64,000 nt of DNA from Prochlorococcus sp. W8 (GCA_000291825.1 ALPF01000033.1:1-64000), one strand, 5' to 3'. Positions 34,914 to 43,720 are shown, numbered from the stretch's first letter. Program-made: numbers and translations. The notes: generated by a model from the letters alone, not told the origin.

Positions 34914-36023
34914 TTAGCAATTTTTAGAAAAATTGCAGTCAAAACCAATTTTTTCCAAAATTCCCTTTATGTTTACATTCTCTTGAACCAATTGAATTGC
35001 ATATGAGGCTTTAATAGATTCATGTAACCTAACGTGTCCAAAAGCTTGTTCAATAACTTCAACAGAAGCTAGTGTATCTATATCAACTTTTAAAATTGGG
35101 ACCTCCAACTCTTCAGCTCGGTGTATCAGTTGAGGTAAGGGATCTCCAATACCAGTTAAAATTAAACATTGAGTCGAAGCTTCTAAAGCTGCTAATTGAA
35201 TATCTGTTCTATCAGCTCCTGTAACAACTGCCATATTTCTCCTCCTTTTGAAAAATTCCATAGCCGAATTAACACCCATAGCTCCTATGCTTAGTGTCTC
35301 TACCAATAATTGATCTTTATCTGGGCAACAAATCACTTTTGCCTTTAATCTTCTTATAAGTTCTCTAACTGTAACGCTTCTAAGTAAGGGTGACTTAGGC
35401 ATAACGCCAAATACCTCAATACCTAATTCATTTAAGGATGGTATTATTTTTTCTTCTATTTTTTTTACCTCAGATGGCCGAACTGAATTTAATATAGCTC
35501 CTGCAAAAAATTCACCTAATTGTTTTTTAGCATTAAGTAAGGCATCAACACTTTTACTATCTTCCCATAAATTTACAACTACAACCTTTGAACTCAATGC
35601 TTTTGCTAACTGAGGTAAACTTAAACCGTACACCAATCCTTCATGAAGACTTCCAGCTCCTTCAAGAATATTTAATCCCTCAAAATTATCGTTTAGAAGT
35701 TCTTTAATTTGCTCAAAACCCCTACCAGGTGAAAGATCTTTATTATATATTCTTTTTTCTGCAGAAATATTGTCATATAAACCAACTGAAGATATTAAAT
35801 TCTTTTCTTCAATCCCAAGTGTTGAGCTAATAAATTTCATATCATCATCTATTAATCCTTCATAGGCCATTGAAGGTAAATTAGTTAGTTCAATACAAGT
35901 AGCTAATGGCTTACCCAAGCGAACCTTTTTTTGAGAAGAAATAATTTTTTTTGCTATTCCTAATACTAAAGCAGATTTTCCGCTAAAAGGTTCACATGAA
36001 CCTATTAATAAAATATCGCTCAT
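34914..36023 (-). CDS. P-loop / DRTGG-domain protein (BioD- and Pta-like)
   Basis: A 369-aa protein with a dethiobiotin-synthetase-like P-loop domain at the N-terminus (SCEPFSGKSALVLG near residues 9-22, LEGAGSLHEGLVYG near 119-132) and a DRTGG domain in the second half. It ends with a TGADRTDIQLAALE block near 269-282. This two-domain layout equals the N-terminal part of long bacterial phosphotransacetylases, but the catalytic transacetylase domain is absent. Such stand-alone proteins occur in cyanobacteria and plastids. A regulatory or nucleotide-sensing role is possible. It is followed by the SLOG gene after 26 bp. Confidence 0.78.
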   Translation of the reverse strand: MSDILLIGSCEPFSGKSALVLGIAKKIISSQKKVRLGKPLATCIELTNLPSMAYEGLIDDDMKFISSTLGIEEKNLISSVGLYDNISAEKRIYNKDLSPGRGFEQIKELLNDNFEGLNILEGAGSLHEGLVYGLSLPQLAKALSSKVVVVNLWEDSKSVDALLNAKKQLGEFFAGAILNSVRPSEVKKIEEKIIPSLNELGIEVFGVMPKSPLLRSVTVRELIRRLKAKVICCPDKDQLLVETLSIGAMGVNSAMEFFKRRRNMAVVTGADRTDIQLAALEASTQCLILTGIGDPLPQLIHRAEELEVPILKVDIDTLASVEVIEQAFGHVRLHESIKASYAIQLVQENVNIKGILEKIGFDCNFSKNC

Positions 36024-36165
36024 AAAAAATTATTTATATATTATTTAGGTTAATATTTTTTCCTATTGGATTCAAATATTTAATTAGAAATTAATCATAA
36101 TAATTTTACGATTTCTTTAAATTATTTATTTATCTTAGGTATGAAATATAATTTACAATCGAGAG

Positions 36166-36882
36166 ATGAACGAAAAAATAAACATTGGAATAACCGGAGC
36201 AGGCGGAGCTCTTGGTAAATCTTTAACAAAAAAATTTAAATCTAAAGGCTACAAAATCACCGGTTTTAGTCACAGTCAATTTTCCAACTCTTTGGGCGAT
36301 TCAGAACCTGATAAGTGGGTAAGGTGGGAGTGCGGAAAAGAACATTTACTAGAGAATGAGTTAAAAAAGATTGACATTTTAATTCTAAATCATGGTGTTT
36401 ATCAATCTGGAATTGGTAATATTAACTTTCAAAATTCAATAGAAATAAACGCATTAAGCACATTAAGACTACTAAACATATTTGAGGAAATTGCACTTAA
36501 TAATGAAGATGATAAAAAAAAGGAAATATGGATAAATACTTCAGAAGCAGAAATCCTTCCCGCTATTAATCCTTCTTACGAAATAAGCAAATTATTAATT
36601 GGGCAAATAATTACATTTAAAAAAAATTTCCTTACAAAAAATCAGGAAAAAAAATTTACCATTAGAAAAATTATTCTTGGACCATTTAAATCTAAGCTTA
36701 ATCCAATTGGAATAATGACACCAGATTCGGTAGCTTCGTTAATTTTTCTCCTATCTAAATTAAATTCCTTTTTAATTATAATTAGCCCAAATCCTTTAAC
36801 ATATATAATTTTTCCAATTAAGGAATTTTATTTTTTCATTTATTGCAAGTTGTTGATTGTATTTAAATTTATTAGAACTTAA
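36166..36882 (+). CDS. Short-chain dehydrogenase with hydrophobic C-terminus
   Basis: The 238-aa SDR has the NAD(P)-binding motif GAGGALG at residues 11-17, an NHG element near 75-77, the serine in NTSEAE near 126, and the catalytic YxxxK with Y138 and K142. All active-site residues are present. The last 50 residues are unusually hydrophobic, with two candidate membrane segments around 186-210 and 215-235, so the enzyme may attach to a membrane. The substrate cannot be told. The stop shares TTAA with convergent map. Confidence 0.8.
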   Translation: MNEKINIGITGAGGALGKSLTKKFKSKGYKITGFSHSQFSNSLGDSEPDKWVRWECGKEHLLENELKKIDILILNHGVYQSGIGNINFQNSIEINALSTLRLLNIFEEIALNNEDDKKKEIWINTSEAEILPAINPSYEISKLLIGQIITFKKNFLTKNQEKKFTIRKIILGPFKSKLNPIGIMTPDSVASLIFLLSKLNSFLIIISPNPLTYIIFPIKEFYFFIYCKLLIVFKFIRT

Positions 36883-37718
36883 AAATTTCTATCTGTTAAA
36901 ATTTCGATTCCATCACTTAAAACGACAACAGTATGCTCCCATTGGGAAGATAATTTGCCATCCCTTGTAACCACCGTCCATCTATCATTTAGTGTTTTAC
37001 AAAATTTGCTACCTTCATTAATAATCGGCTCAACAGCTAAAGTCATTCCTTCTCTAAGAGTGATATTGGGGAGATCATTTGTTCGGAAATTAAAAACCGA
37101 AGGTTCCTCATGAAGATTTCTGCCTACACCATGGCCAGTATAATCTTCTACAACACTAAACCCCTTAGATAACACAACATCTTCAATAGCCCCGGCAATA
37201 TCCAAAAGACTATTACCTGCTTTAATTTTATTTAATCCAGCAATTAAAGCTTGATGAGCAACATCACTTAGAAGTTGAACACTTTCATTTACCTTCCCAA
37301 TACAAATAGTTATGCAACTATCTCCGTGATAACCATTTAAATAAGCGCCCGTATCAATTTTGACAAGATCACCTGATCGAATGATTTTTTTCTTGCTTGG
37401 AATGCCATGAACAACTTCATTATTAATACTTGAACATATACTTCCAGGGAACCCATGATATCCTTTAAAGCTTGGCTTAGCTCCCATATCAGTAATTCTT
37501 TGTTCAGCAAATTCATCTAATTCCAGAGTACTCATACCAGGCTTTACAAAATCAATAATTTCTCTTAAGACTGTTGCCACTACCCTGCTTGATTTTTTCA
37601 TTAATTTTATTTCTCGAGATGATTTGATCTCGATACCCTTCCTTCCCTCTATAAAAGGGACTTGACCATTAGATTTTAAATTATTTTTATTTAACAAAAG
37701 TTCTGCAAAATGTTTCAT
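36879..37718 (-). CDS. map: Methionine aminopeptidase, type I
   Basis: Removes the initiator methionine. The 279-aa pita-bread enzyme has the metal-ligand aspartates in [14 protein letters not shown], the [11 protein letters not shown] block with a metal histidine, and the C-terminal EPIIN and WEHTVVV glutamates. An N-terminal extension of about 30 residues precedes the core ([18 protein letters not shown]). Length is at the upper end for the type, consistent with cyanobacterial members. The start is ATG 37716-37718. Confidence 0.96.
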   Translation of the reverse strand: MKHFAELLLNKNNLKSNGQVPFIEGRKGIEIKSSREIKLMKKSSRVVATVLREIIDFVKPGMSTLELDEFAEQRITDMGAKPSFKGYHGFPGSICSSINNEVVHGIPSKKKIIRSGDLVKIDTGAYLNGYHGDSCITICIGKVNESVQLLSDVAHQALIAGLNKIKAGNSLLDIAGAIEDVVLSKGFSVVEDYTGHGVGRNLHEEPSVFNFRTNDLPNITLREGMTLAVEPIINEGSKFCKTLNDRWTVVTRDGKLSSQWEHTVVVLSDGIEILTDRNF

Positions 37719-37905
37719 CTGGAAAGGTTGATAATTTAATTAATTGAATCTAAATTTATCTCTAATTATTGTAGTCTCATCGATTGCTAAATATCAAAAA
37801 AGAAATGAAATTTATTACATCAGCTTTTTAAAGAAACATAAATATAATTTATCAAAATTATTTAAAAAATATTAAATTTTACGCGGATACAAGTAAGTTT
37901 CTTTC

Positions 37906-37919
37906 AGAAAATGTTTTCT
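37906..37919. repeat. Short palindrome upstream of rplS
   Basis: AGAAAATGTTTTCT has six-base arms around TG. It lies about 22 bp before a TATAGT -10-like element (37941-37946) and 52 bp before the rplS ATG. It might be an operator or -35-region feature, but in AT-rich DNA chance is a fair explanation. Confidence 0.3.
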
Positions 37920-37970
37920 AAAATACATTCGAGAGGGTAGTATAGTTATCTGTGGTTTTTTTATAATTTT

Positions 37971-38444
37971 ATGACAAAAGAGACTAAAATTAGTAATCCT
38001 GAAGAAATCAGTGAAAGCAAAGAAGTTACATCTGAATCATCACAAACTAAGGAATTAGAAACTTCTAATACCAAAAGTGTTCAACAAATAAATTCTTATG
38101 ATCTTGTTACAGATTTTGAAGATTCTCAATTAAAAAAAGAATTACCTGAAATTTATGTTGGCGACACAGTCAAAGTTGGCGTAAAGATTACAGAAGGTAA
38201 CAAAGAGAGGGTTCAACCTTATGAAGGCGTTGTCATAGCAAAAAGGCATGGTGGTTTGAACCAAACCATTACAGTCAGAAGGATCTTTCAGGGAATTGGA
38301 GTTGAAAGAATTTTTATGTTACATAGCCCACAAGTTGCCTCACTTAAAGTTGAAAGGAGAGGCAAAGTTAGAAGAGCTAAGCTATTCTATCTTAGAGACA
38401 GAGTAGGTAAGGCTACTCGTGTTAAACAACGCTTCGACCGTTAG
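37971..38444 (+). CDS. rplS: Ribosomal protein L19
   Basis: The 157-aa protein has the L19 domain from about residue 55 to the end ([64 protein letters not shown]). L19 sits at the 30S-50S interface. About 50 extra N-terminal residues are Ser/Thr/Glu/Lys-rich and probably disordered; E. coli L19 lacks them. It is the first gene of a translation-related block continuing with tRNA-Trp, PSHCP, tRNA-Asp and gltX. Confidence 0.96.
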   Translation: MTKETKISNPEEISESKEVTSESSQTKELETSNTKSVQQINSYDLVTDFEDSQLKKELPEIYVGDTVKVGVKITEGNKERVQPYEGVVIAKRHGGLNQTITVRRIFQGIGVERIFMLHSPQVASLKVERRGKVRRAKLFYLRDRVGKATRVKQRFDR

Positions 38445-38484
38445 AGTTGTAAAGTAGATTCAGCCTTGTGGTCAAACAGGCGCT

Positions 38485-38490
38485 TATAAT
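38485..38490 (+). promoter_or_regulatory. Candidate -10 box for tRNA-Trp
   Basis: A perfect TATAAT ends 9 bp before the mature tRNA 5' end at 38500, the right distance for a start at or just before the tRNA. A TTGTGG at 38466-38471 is too close (13 bp) to be a standard -35. It may give the tRNA and the downstream PSHCP gene their own promoter. Confidence 0.5.
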
Positions 38491-38499
38491 CAACTTAAT

Positions 38500-38572
38500 G
38501 CGCCGTTAGTTCAGTTGGTAGAACGCAGGTCTCCAAAACCTGATGTCGGGGGTTCAAGTCCTCCACGGCGCG
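38500..38572 (+). tRNA. trnW: tRNA-Trp (CCA anticodon)
   Basis: A 73-nt cloverleaf. The acceptor arm GCGCCGT pairs with ACGGCGC and the discriminator is G. The D arm is GTTC/GAAC, the anticodon arm CAGGT-CTCCAAA-ACCTG shows the CCA anticodon, and the T arm is GGGGG-TTCAAGT-CCTCC. The 3' CCA is not encoded. The following PSHCP gene starts 37 bp downstream. Confidence 0.97.
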
Positions 38573-38609
38573 TTAAAATCAACAATTTGTAATTTTTATT
38601 TTTTTTGAG

Positions 38610-38798
38610 ATGGAGTTAGACCTTCAACCTGGGGACGTTGTTAAAGTCCTAGAATCAGCAGCACTAGGGTGGGTGCGTGCTCGTGTTATCAGAGTTAAAT
38701 CTGGGGGAAGAGTTGTAGTTCAAAGTGATCAAGGTAGAGAATTTACTGCTCGCGGTAATCAAGTAAGACTAATAGAGCCTGCTGGATTTAGGCCTTAA
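38610..38798 (+). CDS. PSHCP, the hyper-conserved small protein of Prochlorococcus and marine Synechococcus
   Basis: A 62-aa protein, MELDLQPGDVVKVLESAALG at the start, with the small beta-barrel pattern VVKVL, WVRARVIRVK, RVVVQSD and EFTARGNQVRLIEP typical of an SH3/Tudor-like fold. From memory of the literature, this protein is essentially invariant across marine picocyanobacteria, is abundant, and has been reported to bind RNA including tRNA. The basic surface residues fit that. Its place here between tRNA-Trp and tRNA-Asp, in a block with rplS and gltX, fits a translation-linked job. Its exact function is not established. The GC content is visibly higher than that of its neighbours. Confidence 0.92.
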   Translation: MELDLQPGDVVKVLESAALGWVRARVIRVKSGGRVVVQSDQGREFTARGNQVRLIEPAGFRP

Positions 38799-38806
38799 CA
38801 TTTTTA

Positions 38807-38833
38807 TGATTATCTTTTAAAAAGATGAAATCA
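38807..38833 (+). terminator. Possible weak hairpin after PSHCP
   Basis: TGATT with ATCTTTT pairs with AAAAGAT and AATCA downstream, forming an imperfect AT-rich stem beginning 9 bp after the PSHCP stop and followed by TTTCT. It is weaker than a textbook terminator and may be chance. Confidence 0.3.
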
Positions 38834-38902
38834 TTTCTAGATTTCAAAAAAAGTTTTCATTACAACAATATTATTCCAGCTTTATCATCTGATAATTTAT
38901 AG

Positions 38903-38927
38903 TAGTTATGTTAAAAAAGCATAACTA
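38903..38927. repeat. Perfect 8-bp inverted repeat upstream of tRNA-Asp
   Basis: TAGTTATG at 38903-38910 and CATAACTA at 38920-38927 are perfect inverted copies around a nine-base A-rich loop. The right arm ends 5 bp before the tRNA 5' end, so it could act as an operator, a processing hairpin, or overlap the tRNA promoter. No T-tract follows, so a terminator is less likely. Confidence 0.45.
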
Positions 38928-38932
38928 ACTTT

Positions 38933-39006
38933 GGGACCGTAGTTCAACTGGTTAGAGCACCGCCCTGTCACGGCGGAAGTTGCGGGTTCGAATCCCGTCG
39001 GTCCCG
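38933..39006 (+). tRNA. trnD: tRNA-Asp (GTC anticodon)
   Basis: A 74-nt cloverleaf. The acceptor GGGACCG pairs with CGGTCCC and the discriminator is G. The D arm is GTTC/GAGC with a loop containing GG, the anticodon arm CCGCC-CTGTCAC-GGCGG shows GTC, and the T arm is GCGGG-TTCGAAT-CCCGT. CCA is not encoded. gltX begins 17 bp downstream. Confidence 0.97.
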
Positions 39007-39023
39007 TTCTCAATCTAGAGTAA

Positions 39024-40457
39024 TTGGAAAATCGATTAAGGTTAGCTCCTAGCCCCACAGGGCTATTTCATATCGGGACAGCAAGAACAGCATTGTTTAA
39101 TTGGTTATACGCTAAGAAAACAAATGGTAAATTCTTATTAAGAATTGAAGATACTGATACTAACCGTTCAAAATCAGAATTTACTGAAAATATTTTAAAT
39201 GGATTAAATTGGCTTGGTTTAACCTGGGATGACGATCTAATAAGACAAAGCACAAGAATAGAAATTCATAAATTAGTTATTAATAAACTTTTAGATCAAG
39301 GCTTAGCATATAGATGTTTCACTTCTGAAGAAGAGATTAAAGCATTAAGAGAAGAACAAAAATTAAAAGGGTTACCGCCCAAGCACGATAATAGGCACAG
39401 ATCTCTGTCTAAAGAAGAAATCGATAAATTCATTGCTGAAGGTAGATCATCAGTAATTAGATTTAAAATTAATGATGCTCTAGAAATAACTTGGAAAGAT
39501 CAAATAAGAGGAGAAATTAAATGGAGAGGCAAAGATCTTGGGGGAGATATGGTTTTATCAAGAAGGTCTTTTGGTTATGAAATTGGATCTCCACTTTATA
39601 ATTTAGCAGTAGTAGTTGATGATAACTTTATGAAAATCACTCATGTTGTTAGAGGCGAAGATCATATCTCAAATACTGCAAAACAAATTTTAATCTACAA
39701 AGCTTTAAATTATAAATTACCAATTTTTTCTCACACTCCATTAATTTTGAATAGTGAAGGGAAAAAATTATCAAAAAGAGATTCTGTAACTTCAATAGAC
39801 GATTTTAAAGAAATGGGTTACCTCCCCAAGGCATTGACTAATTATATGGCTCTCTTAGGTTGGTCAATAAAAGCTGATGATAATGAGATTAAAAACTTAG
39901 ATGAGATTGCAAAAGATTTTGAATTAACAGATGTAAATAAAGCCGGAGCAAAATTTAATTGGGAAAAACTTAACTGGATAAATTCGCAATATATAAAAAA
40001 AATGGAAGTTAATGATTTACATGAAATTTTTAAAAAATACTGGCAAGAAAAAGGTTGGAAAGCTCCCTCTAATAAATGGGGTTTTGAATTAACCAACTTA
40101 TTACAAGATTCAATTATAGTTTTAAATGATATTGTCAATCAATCAGCTCCTTTTTTTGTAATCCCAAAGATAGATAATGATGGTAGAGCTTTTCTAAAGG
40201 AGAATAGTAGAGTTTCTTTAGAAAAAATTTATGAATTGTTAAATCAAGAGGATATATACATTAATAAAACTGTTGCAAAAAATCTCATCAATAAGATAAG
40301 TCTTGAAAATTCATTAAAAAAAGGGATTGTAATGAGATCTCTCAGGGTTGCTTTTTTTGGTTGTTTAAGTGGACCTGATTTAGTAAAAAGTTGGGAACTA
40401 TTCTCAGCAAACAGAGATGATATAAAAAGAATTCAGAGATGCTTAGATACTTATTAA
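39024..40457 (+). CDS. gltX: Glutamyl-tRNA synthetase
   Basis: Charges tRNA-Glu, which in cyanobacteria is needed both for translation and as the substrate of the C5 pathway to chlorophyll that continues with hemL in this window. The 477-aa class I enzyme has the HIGH-type motif HIGT at residues 16-19 and the KMSKS-type motif KLSKRDS near 251-257. It starts at TTG 39024, 17 bp after tRNA-Asp, with [18 protein letters not shown] as the conserved start. As in other cyanobacteria it probably also charges tRNA-Gln for amidation, though that is family knowledge. Confidence 0.97.
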   Translation: MENRLRLAPSPTGLFHIGTARTALFNWLYAKKTNGKFLLRIEDTDTNRSKSEFTENILNGLNWLGLTWDDDLIRQSTRIEIHKLVINKLLDQGLAYRCFTSEEEIKALREEQKLKGLPPKHDNRHRSLSKEEIDKFIAEGRSSVIRFKINDALEITWKDQIRGEIKWRGKDLGGDMVLSRRSFGYEIGSPLYNLAVVVDDNFMKITHVVRGEDHISNTAKQILIYKALNYKLPIFSHTPLILNSEGKKLSKRDSVTSIDDFKEMGYLPKALTNYMALLGWSIKADDNEIKNLDEIAKDFELTDVNKAGAKFNWEKLNWINSQYIKKMEVNDLHEIFKKYWQEKGWKAPSNKWGFELTNLLQDSIIVLNDIVNQSAPFFVIPKIDNDGRAFLKENSRVSLEKIYELLNQEDIYINKTVAKNLINKISLENSLKKGIVMRSLRVAFFGCLSGPDLVKSWELFSANRDDIKRIQRCLDTY

Positions 40458-40463
40458 TTTTAA

Positions 40464-41660
40464 TTATTTAGACTCTATTAAATTCAAAAAATTTGCCAAG
40501 GGCTTTGCTGTTAAACCTTGAATACCTACTGTCATTAATATAGTAAGAAAAACAAGCCCCTGTAAGCGTCCAGCACCTAAGACACCAGCCTGCTCAAGTC
40601 TTATTGAGAATAAAGATGCAACTGCGGCAGTTACAATTCCTCTTGGCGCCAACCAAGCTAAAAATACTCTCTCTTTAATCTCTAATTCTTGACCTATTGT
40701 TGCCAAGGATATTGCTATTGGTCTAACTAATATCATCATTAATAATACGCAAATCACACCTCCCCAGCCAAGGGGACTTAATTCACCCCATGAGACATCA
40801 GATGCAAGGAGTGGGAATAAAACTGTAATAGCCAATTGAGCTAATTCGCTGATTAAATTATCTAACCTATCTTTATCAATAACTTCTCTTTTACCAACAA
40901 TAAACCCTGCTGCTACAGAAGCTGGCAAACCAGATTCTGGGAGAAAATATTCGCAAATTCCATAAACTAAAAAAATTATTCCTACTGTAATTTGCAATTC
41001 AATCCCAAATGATGATTGATTTTTAATCCTTTTAAGTATCTCTGACAAAAACCAACCAGCGATCACGCCAATCAGAACTCCGCCTCCTAATCTTTGCATT
41101 AAAGCTATTAAGACTTCTTTGAAGCCATGCAAATCTCCTAATAACAACTCAAGTAAAAGTAATGCCAATACCGCACCAATGGGTTCTAGGACTAATCCCT
41201 CTGCCTTTAACACATCTGATAAAGGAGAAGCTAAGTTAATTTGTTCCACTAGAGGTGATATAACTGTGGGCCCAGTTGCCAAAACAATAGCACTATATAC
41301 TCCTGCAACAGGCCAGGACAATCCAGCAAAAAGATGAGCAACCAATACCCCTCCTGTTAGCGAAATAATAAGCCTGAGCAAAGAAATCCTTAAAACAGTA
41401 TTTCTGATATTTCCTTCTGGCAATTTCAGATTGAGTCCTCCCTCAAAAAGAACAAGACATACTAAAAGCCCTACAATTGTTTCTAAGCCTTGACCTAAAT
41501 CCAAAGGCTCAACTAAGCCAAAGCCAGACCTTCCTATAAGTAATCCAGAAAGTAAAAGCAATACTACACTTGGAAACCCAGTTATGGAAGAAAATAAACG
41601 GGCTATAGCTCCTGCAAAAACAGTAATTCCCCATAACAAACCTAGCCGTTCAGGCGTCAT
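40464..41660 (-). CDS. CPA1-type cation/proton antiporter
   Basis: A 398-aa polytopic membrane protein with about twelve hydrophobic segments. It has VLFEGGLNLKL near residues 70-80, the ATGPTVISPL motif near 128-137, corresponding to the conserved TDP/ND region of NhaP-type exchangers, and a LAPRGIVTAAVASLFSI block near 336-352. These mark the CPA1 family, which exchanges Na+ or K+ for H+. There is no large cytoplasmic C-terminal domain. Ion preference cannot be deduced. It converges on gltX with a 6-bp gap. Confidence 0.87.
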   Translation of the reverse strand: MTPERLGLLWGITVFAGAIARLFSSITGFPSVVLLLLSGLLIGRSGFGLVEPLDLGQGLETIVGLLVCLVLFEGGLNLKLPEGNIRNTVLRISLLRLIISLTGGVLVAHLFAGLSWPVAGVYSAIVLATGPTVISPLVEQINLASPLSDVLKAEGLVLEPIGAVLALLLLELLLGDLHGFKEVLIALMQRLGGGVLIGVIAGWFLSEILKRIKNQSSFGIELQITVGIIFLVYGICEYFLPESGLPASVAAGFIVGKREVIDKDRLDNLISELAQLAITVLFPLLASDVSWGELSPLGWGGVICVLLMMILVRPIAISLATIGQELEIKERVFLAWLAPRGIVTAAVASLFSIRLEQAGVLGAGRLQGLVFLTILMTVGIQGLTAKPLANFLNLIESK

Positions 41661-41805
41661 ATAGATTTCCGATAAAAATTTCTATCAATTTATTTGATTA
41701 AATCAATAATAATAACTTTAGTCCACTTATATAAAATAGTAATTAATCTTTTGCAGAAGAATTTACACTTAAAGTTTTAATTTATAGGATTTTTATCTAA
41801 GAAAT

Positions 41806-41985
41806 TCAAGAGGAAAATCTATTAAAAATAGTAATTAAAATCAAAATAAACCCAATTCCTACTGTAGCCATTCTTCCATTCCATATTTCAGCCTGGGGAG
41901 TAAAGCCTCTTTTCCAAAGATTCAATTCTTCTTTGCCAACAAGTTGTTTTGTTTCAGTTTCAATTTTGTTCATTTTTTTACTCAT
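41806..41985 (-). CDS. hli: High-light-inducible protein (Hli, one-helix CAB-like)
   Basis: A 59-aa protein from ATG 41983-41985 to TGA 41806-41808. After a charged N-terminus (MSKKMNKIETETKQL) it carries the Lhc-type helix: FTPQAEIWNGRMATVGIGF with the chlorophyll-binding ExxNGR motif at about residues 33-38, then a hydrophobic stretch to residue 54. Hli proteins sit in thylakoids, bind chlorophyll and carotenoid, and protect photosystems under stress. A second ATG at 41973 would shorten it by four residues. It lies 9 bp downstream of the tsaD stop on the same strand. Confidence 0.93.
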   Translation of the reverse strand: MSKKMNKIETETKQLVGKEELNLWKRGFTPQAEIWNGRMATVGIGFILILITIFNRFSS

Positions 41986-41994
41986 TGAAGTTAA

Positions 41995-43065
41995 TCAAAA
42001 GGGTGGAATCTTGTGATATAGAGAAAGTGCTTCATCTACAGGCAGTCTTGCGGAGACACCTAATTTTAAAGAACTTTCATAATCACCCAAATTTAATCTA
42101 GATAAAGCTGCAGCGCCAATCATTGCTGCATTATCTGTACATAAGGATAAGGGTGCTAAATGAACTCTAATAGATTTTTTAGCTGCTTCACTAATCATCA
42201 TTTTTCTTAACGTATTATTTGCCGCTACTCCACCTACTACAACAAGATCTAATAAATTATTGTCAATTACACAATTAATCGATCTTTCAACTAAAACCTC
42301 TGCGACTACTCTCTCAAAGCTAGCTGCAATATCTTCAATAGGCAAAATCACATTATTTTTATTAAATTTTTCCGTTAATCTTAATACAGCTGTTTTTAAC
42401 CCGCTGAAAGAAAAATCGTATTTAAGAAATCCTCCTTTTTTATCTGATATTTTACATTTCGGAAGATCAAATTTGAATGAATCCCCTTCCTTTGCAGCCT
42501 TTTCAATTGCAGGACCTCCTGGATAACTTAATCCTAATAACCTACCAACTTTATCAAAAGCCTCGCCCGCCGCATCATCATAACTTCGACCAAGTCTTTC
42601 CATCACTCTCCTCTTTCCAACTTGAATTAATTCTGTATGGCCTCCGCTTACCAATAAAACAATAAATGGTGGTTTAGGTGGATTCTCTGAAAATAAAATT
42701 GATGAAAGGTGACCTTCGAGGTGATGTATTCCTAAAAAAGGTTTTGAATAAAAGGCACAAAGTGTCCTAGCTGCTACAGATCCGACCCTTAGTGAACCAA
42801 CTAATCCAGGAGCTACTGTTGAAGCAATTGCATCAATTTCTTGATAATTCACATCTGCTACTTCAATTGCTTTAGAAATAACAAAATGGATTAATTCTAA
42901 ATGCTTTCTAGCTGCAAGTTCTGGTACTACTCCTCCCCACTTAGAATGATCTTTTATTTGTGAAGCTACTATGTTGGAGTTAATTTTATAAATACCTCTT
43001 TTATTAGTAACAACTGAGGCGGCAGTCTCATCACAACTTGTTTCAATAGCAAGTACTTTGGTCAT
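41995..43065 (-). CDS. tsaD: tRNA N6-adenosine threonylcarbamoyltransferase
   Basis: Transfers threonylcarbamoyl to A37 of ANN-decoding tRNAs. The 356-aa ASKHA-fold protein starts MTKVLAIETSCDETAASVV and has the metal-binding histidine pair in HLEGHL near residues 115-120, the LLVSGGHTEL block near 138-147, and VVGGVAANNTLR near 271-282. Length and motifs match bacterial TsaD (formerly Gcp). The hli gene follows 9 bp downstream and may share its transcript. Confidence 0.97.
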   Translation of the reverse strand: MTKVLAIETSCDETAASVVTNKRGIYKINSNIVASQIKDHSKWGGVVPELAARKHLELIHFVISKAIEVADVNYQEIDAIASTVAPGLVGSLRVGSVAARTLCAFYSKPFLGIHHLEGHLSSILFSENPPKPPFIVLLVSGGHTELIQVGKRRVMERLGRSYDDAAGEAFDKVGRLLGLSYPGGPAIEKAAKEGDSFKFDLPKCKISDKKGGFLKYDFSFSGLKTAVLRLTEKFNKNNVILPIEDIAASFERVVAEVLVERSINCVIDNNLLDLVVVGGVAANNTLRKMMISEAAKKSIRVHLAPLSLCTDNAAMIGAAALSRLNLGDYESSLKLGVSARLPVDEALSLYHKIPPF

Positions 43066-43135
43066 ATAATTAACCTAAACGTTTTAGAGTGTTAATCACT
43101 AGTTTATTACTTTAGTGCATTAAAGATTGCAAACT

Positions 43136-43690
43136 ATGAAACTTTTATTCTCAATAATAACTTCGGTTTTACTGATTATAGGGATAGCTCCAAGCGCTTT
43201 TGCAGCAAAAGGAGCCACTCTTAATGCTGATAGAGCTAGTACAGAATATACTGCATCTGCACTACAAAGATGTTCAGAAAATCCAAAATTCATTGAAAGA
43301 GCTAGTTCAGCAACAACTCAAAAAGACATTATTAGATTCGAACGTTATGGTAAAGCATTATGCGGAGACGATGGTTTACCTCATTTAATTATTGGCCCTC
43401 CACTTGAACCTTTTGGAGCGTTACTTAATAGAGGTCATGAAGGTGATTTACTTATACCTGGAGTTCTATTCATTTATATAGCTGGAATAATCGGTTGGTC
43501 AGGAAGAGAATATTTAATTGAATCTAAGAAGACCAAAGATCCTGCTGATATGGAAATAATTATTGACTTCAAGCTTGCGAGAAGATGTCTTGTAAAAGGA
43601 GCTCAATGGCCTTTACTTGCAAATAGGCAGGGTAGAAATGGTGACTTACGAGAAAAGGATAAAAACATTACCGTAAACGGCCCTCGCTAA
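43136..43690 (+). CDS. psaF: Photosystem I subunit III (PsaF)
   Basis: PsaF lies on the lumenal side of photosystem I and crosses the membrane once. From ATG 43136 the precursor has 184 aa with a signal peptide cleaved after residue 23 (PSAFA before AKGATLNADR). The mature protein shows RCSENPKF, RFERYGKALCGDDGLPHLI with a cysteine pair, and the GVLFIYIAGIIGWSGREYL membrane segment. A TTG nine bases upstream is an alternative start. psaJ follows 30 bp downstream, the usual operon. Confidence 0.97.
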   Translation: MKLLFSIITSVLLIIGIAPSAFAAKGATLNADRASTEYTASALQRCSENPKFIERASSATTQKDIIRFERYGKALCGDDGLPHLIIGPPLEPFGALLNRGHEGDLLIPGVLFIYIAGIIGWSGREYLIESKKTKDPADMEIIIDFKLARRCLVKGAQWPLLANRQGRNGDLREKDKNITVNGPR

Positions 43691-43720
43691 AACTAATTTT
43701 AACTTCAAATCTTTTTCAAA

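Noticed and set aside
38500-39006. tRNA pair as a possible island attachment site
   Set aside because: Both tRNAs are complete and surrounded by core genes in a conserved-looking order; no integrase and no tRNA fragment repeat was seen.
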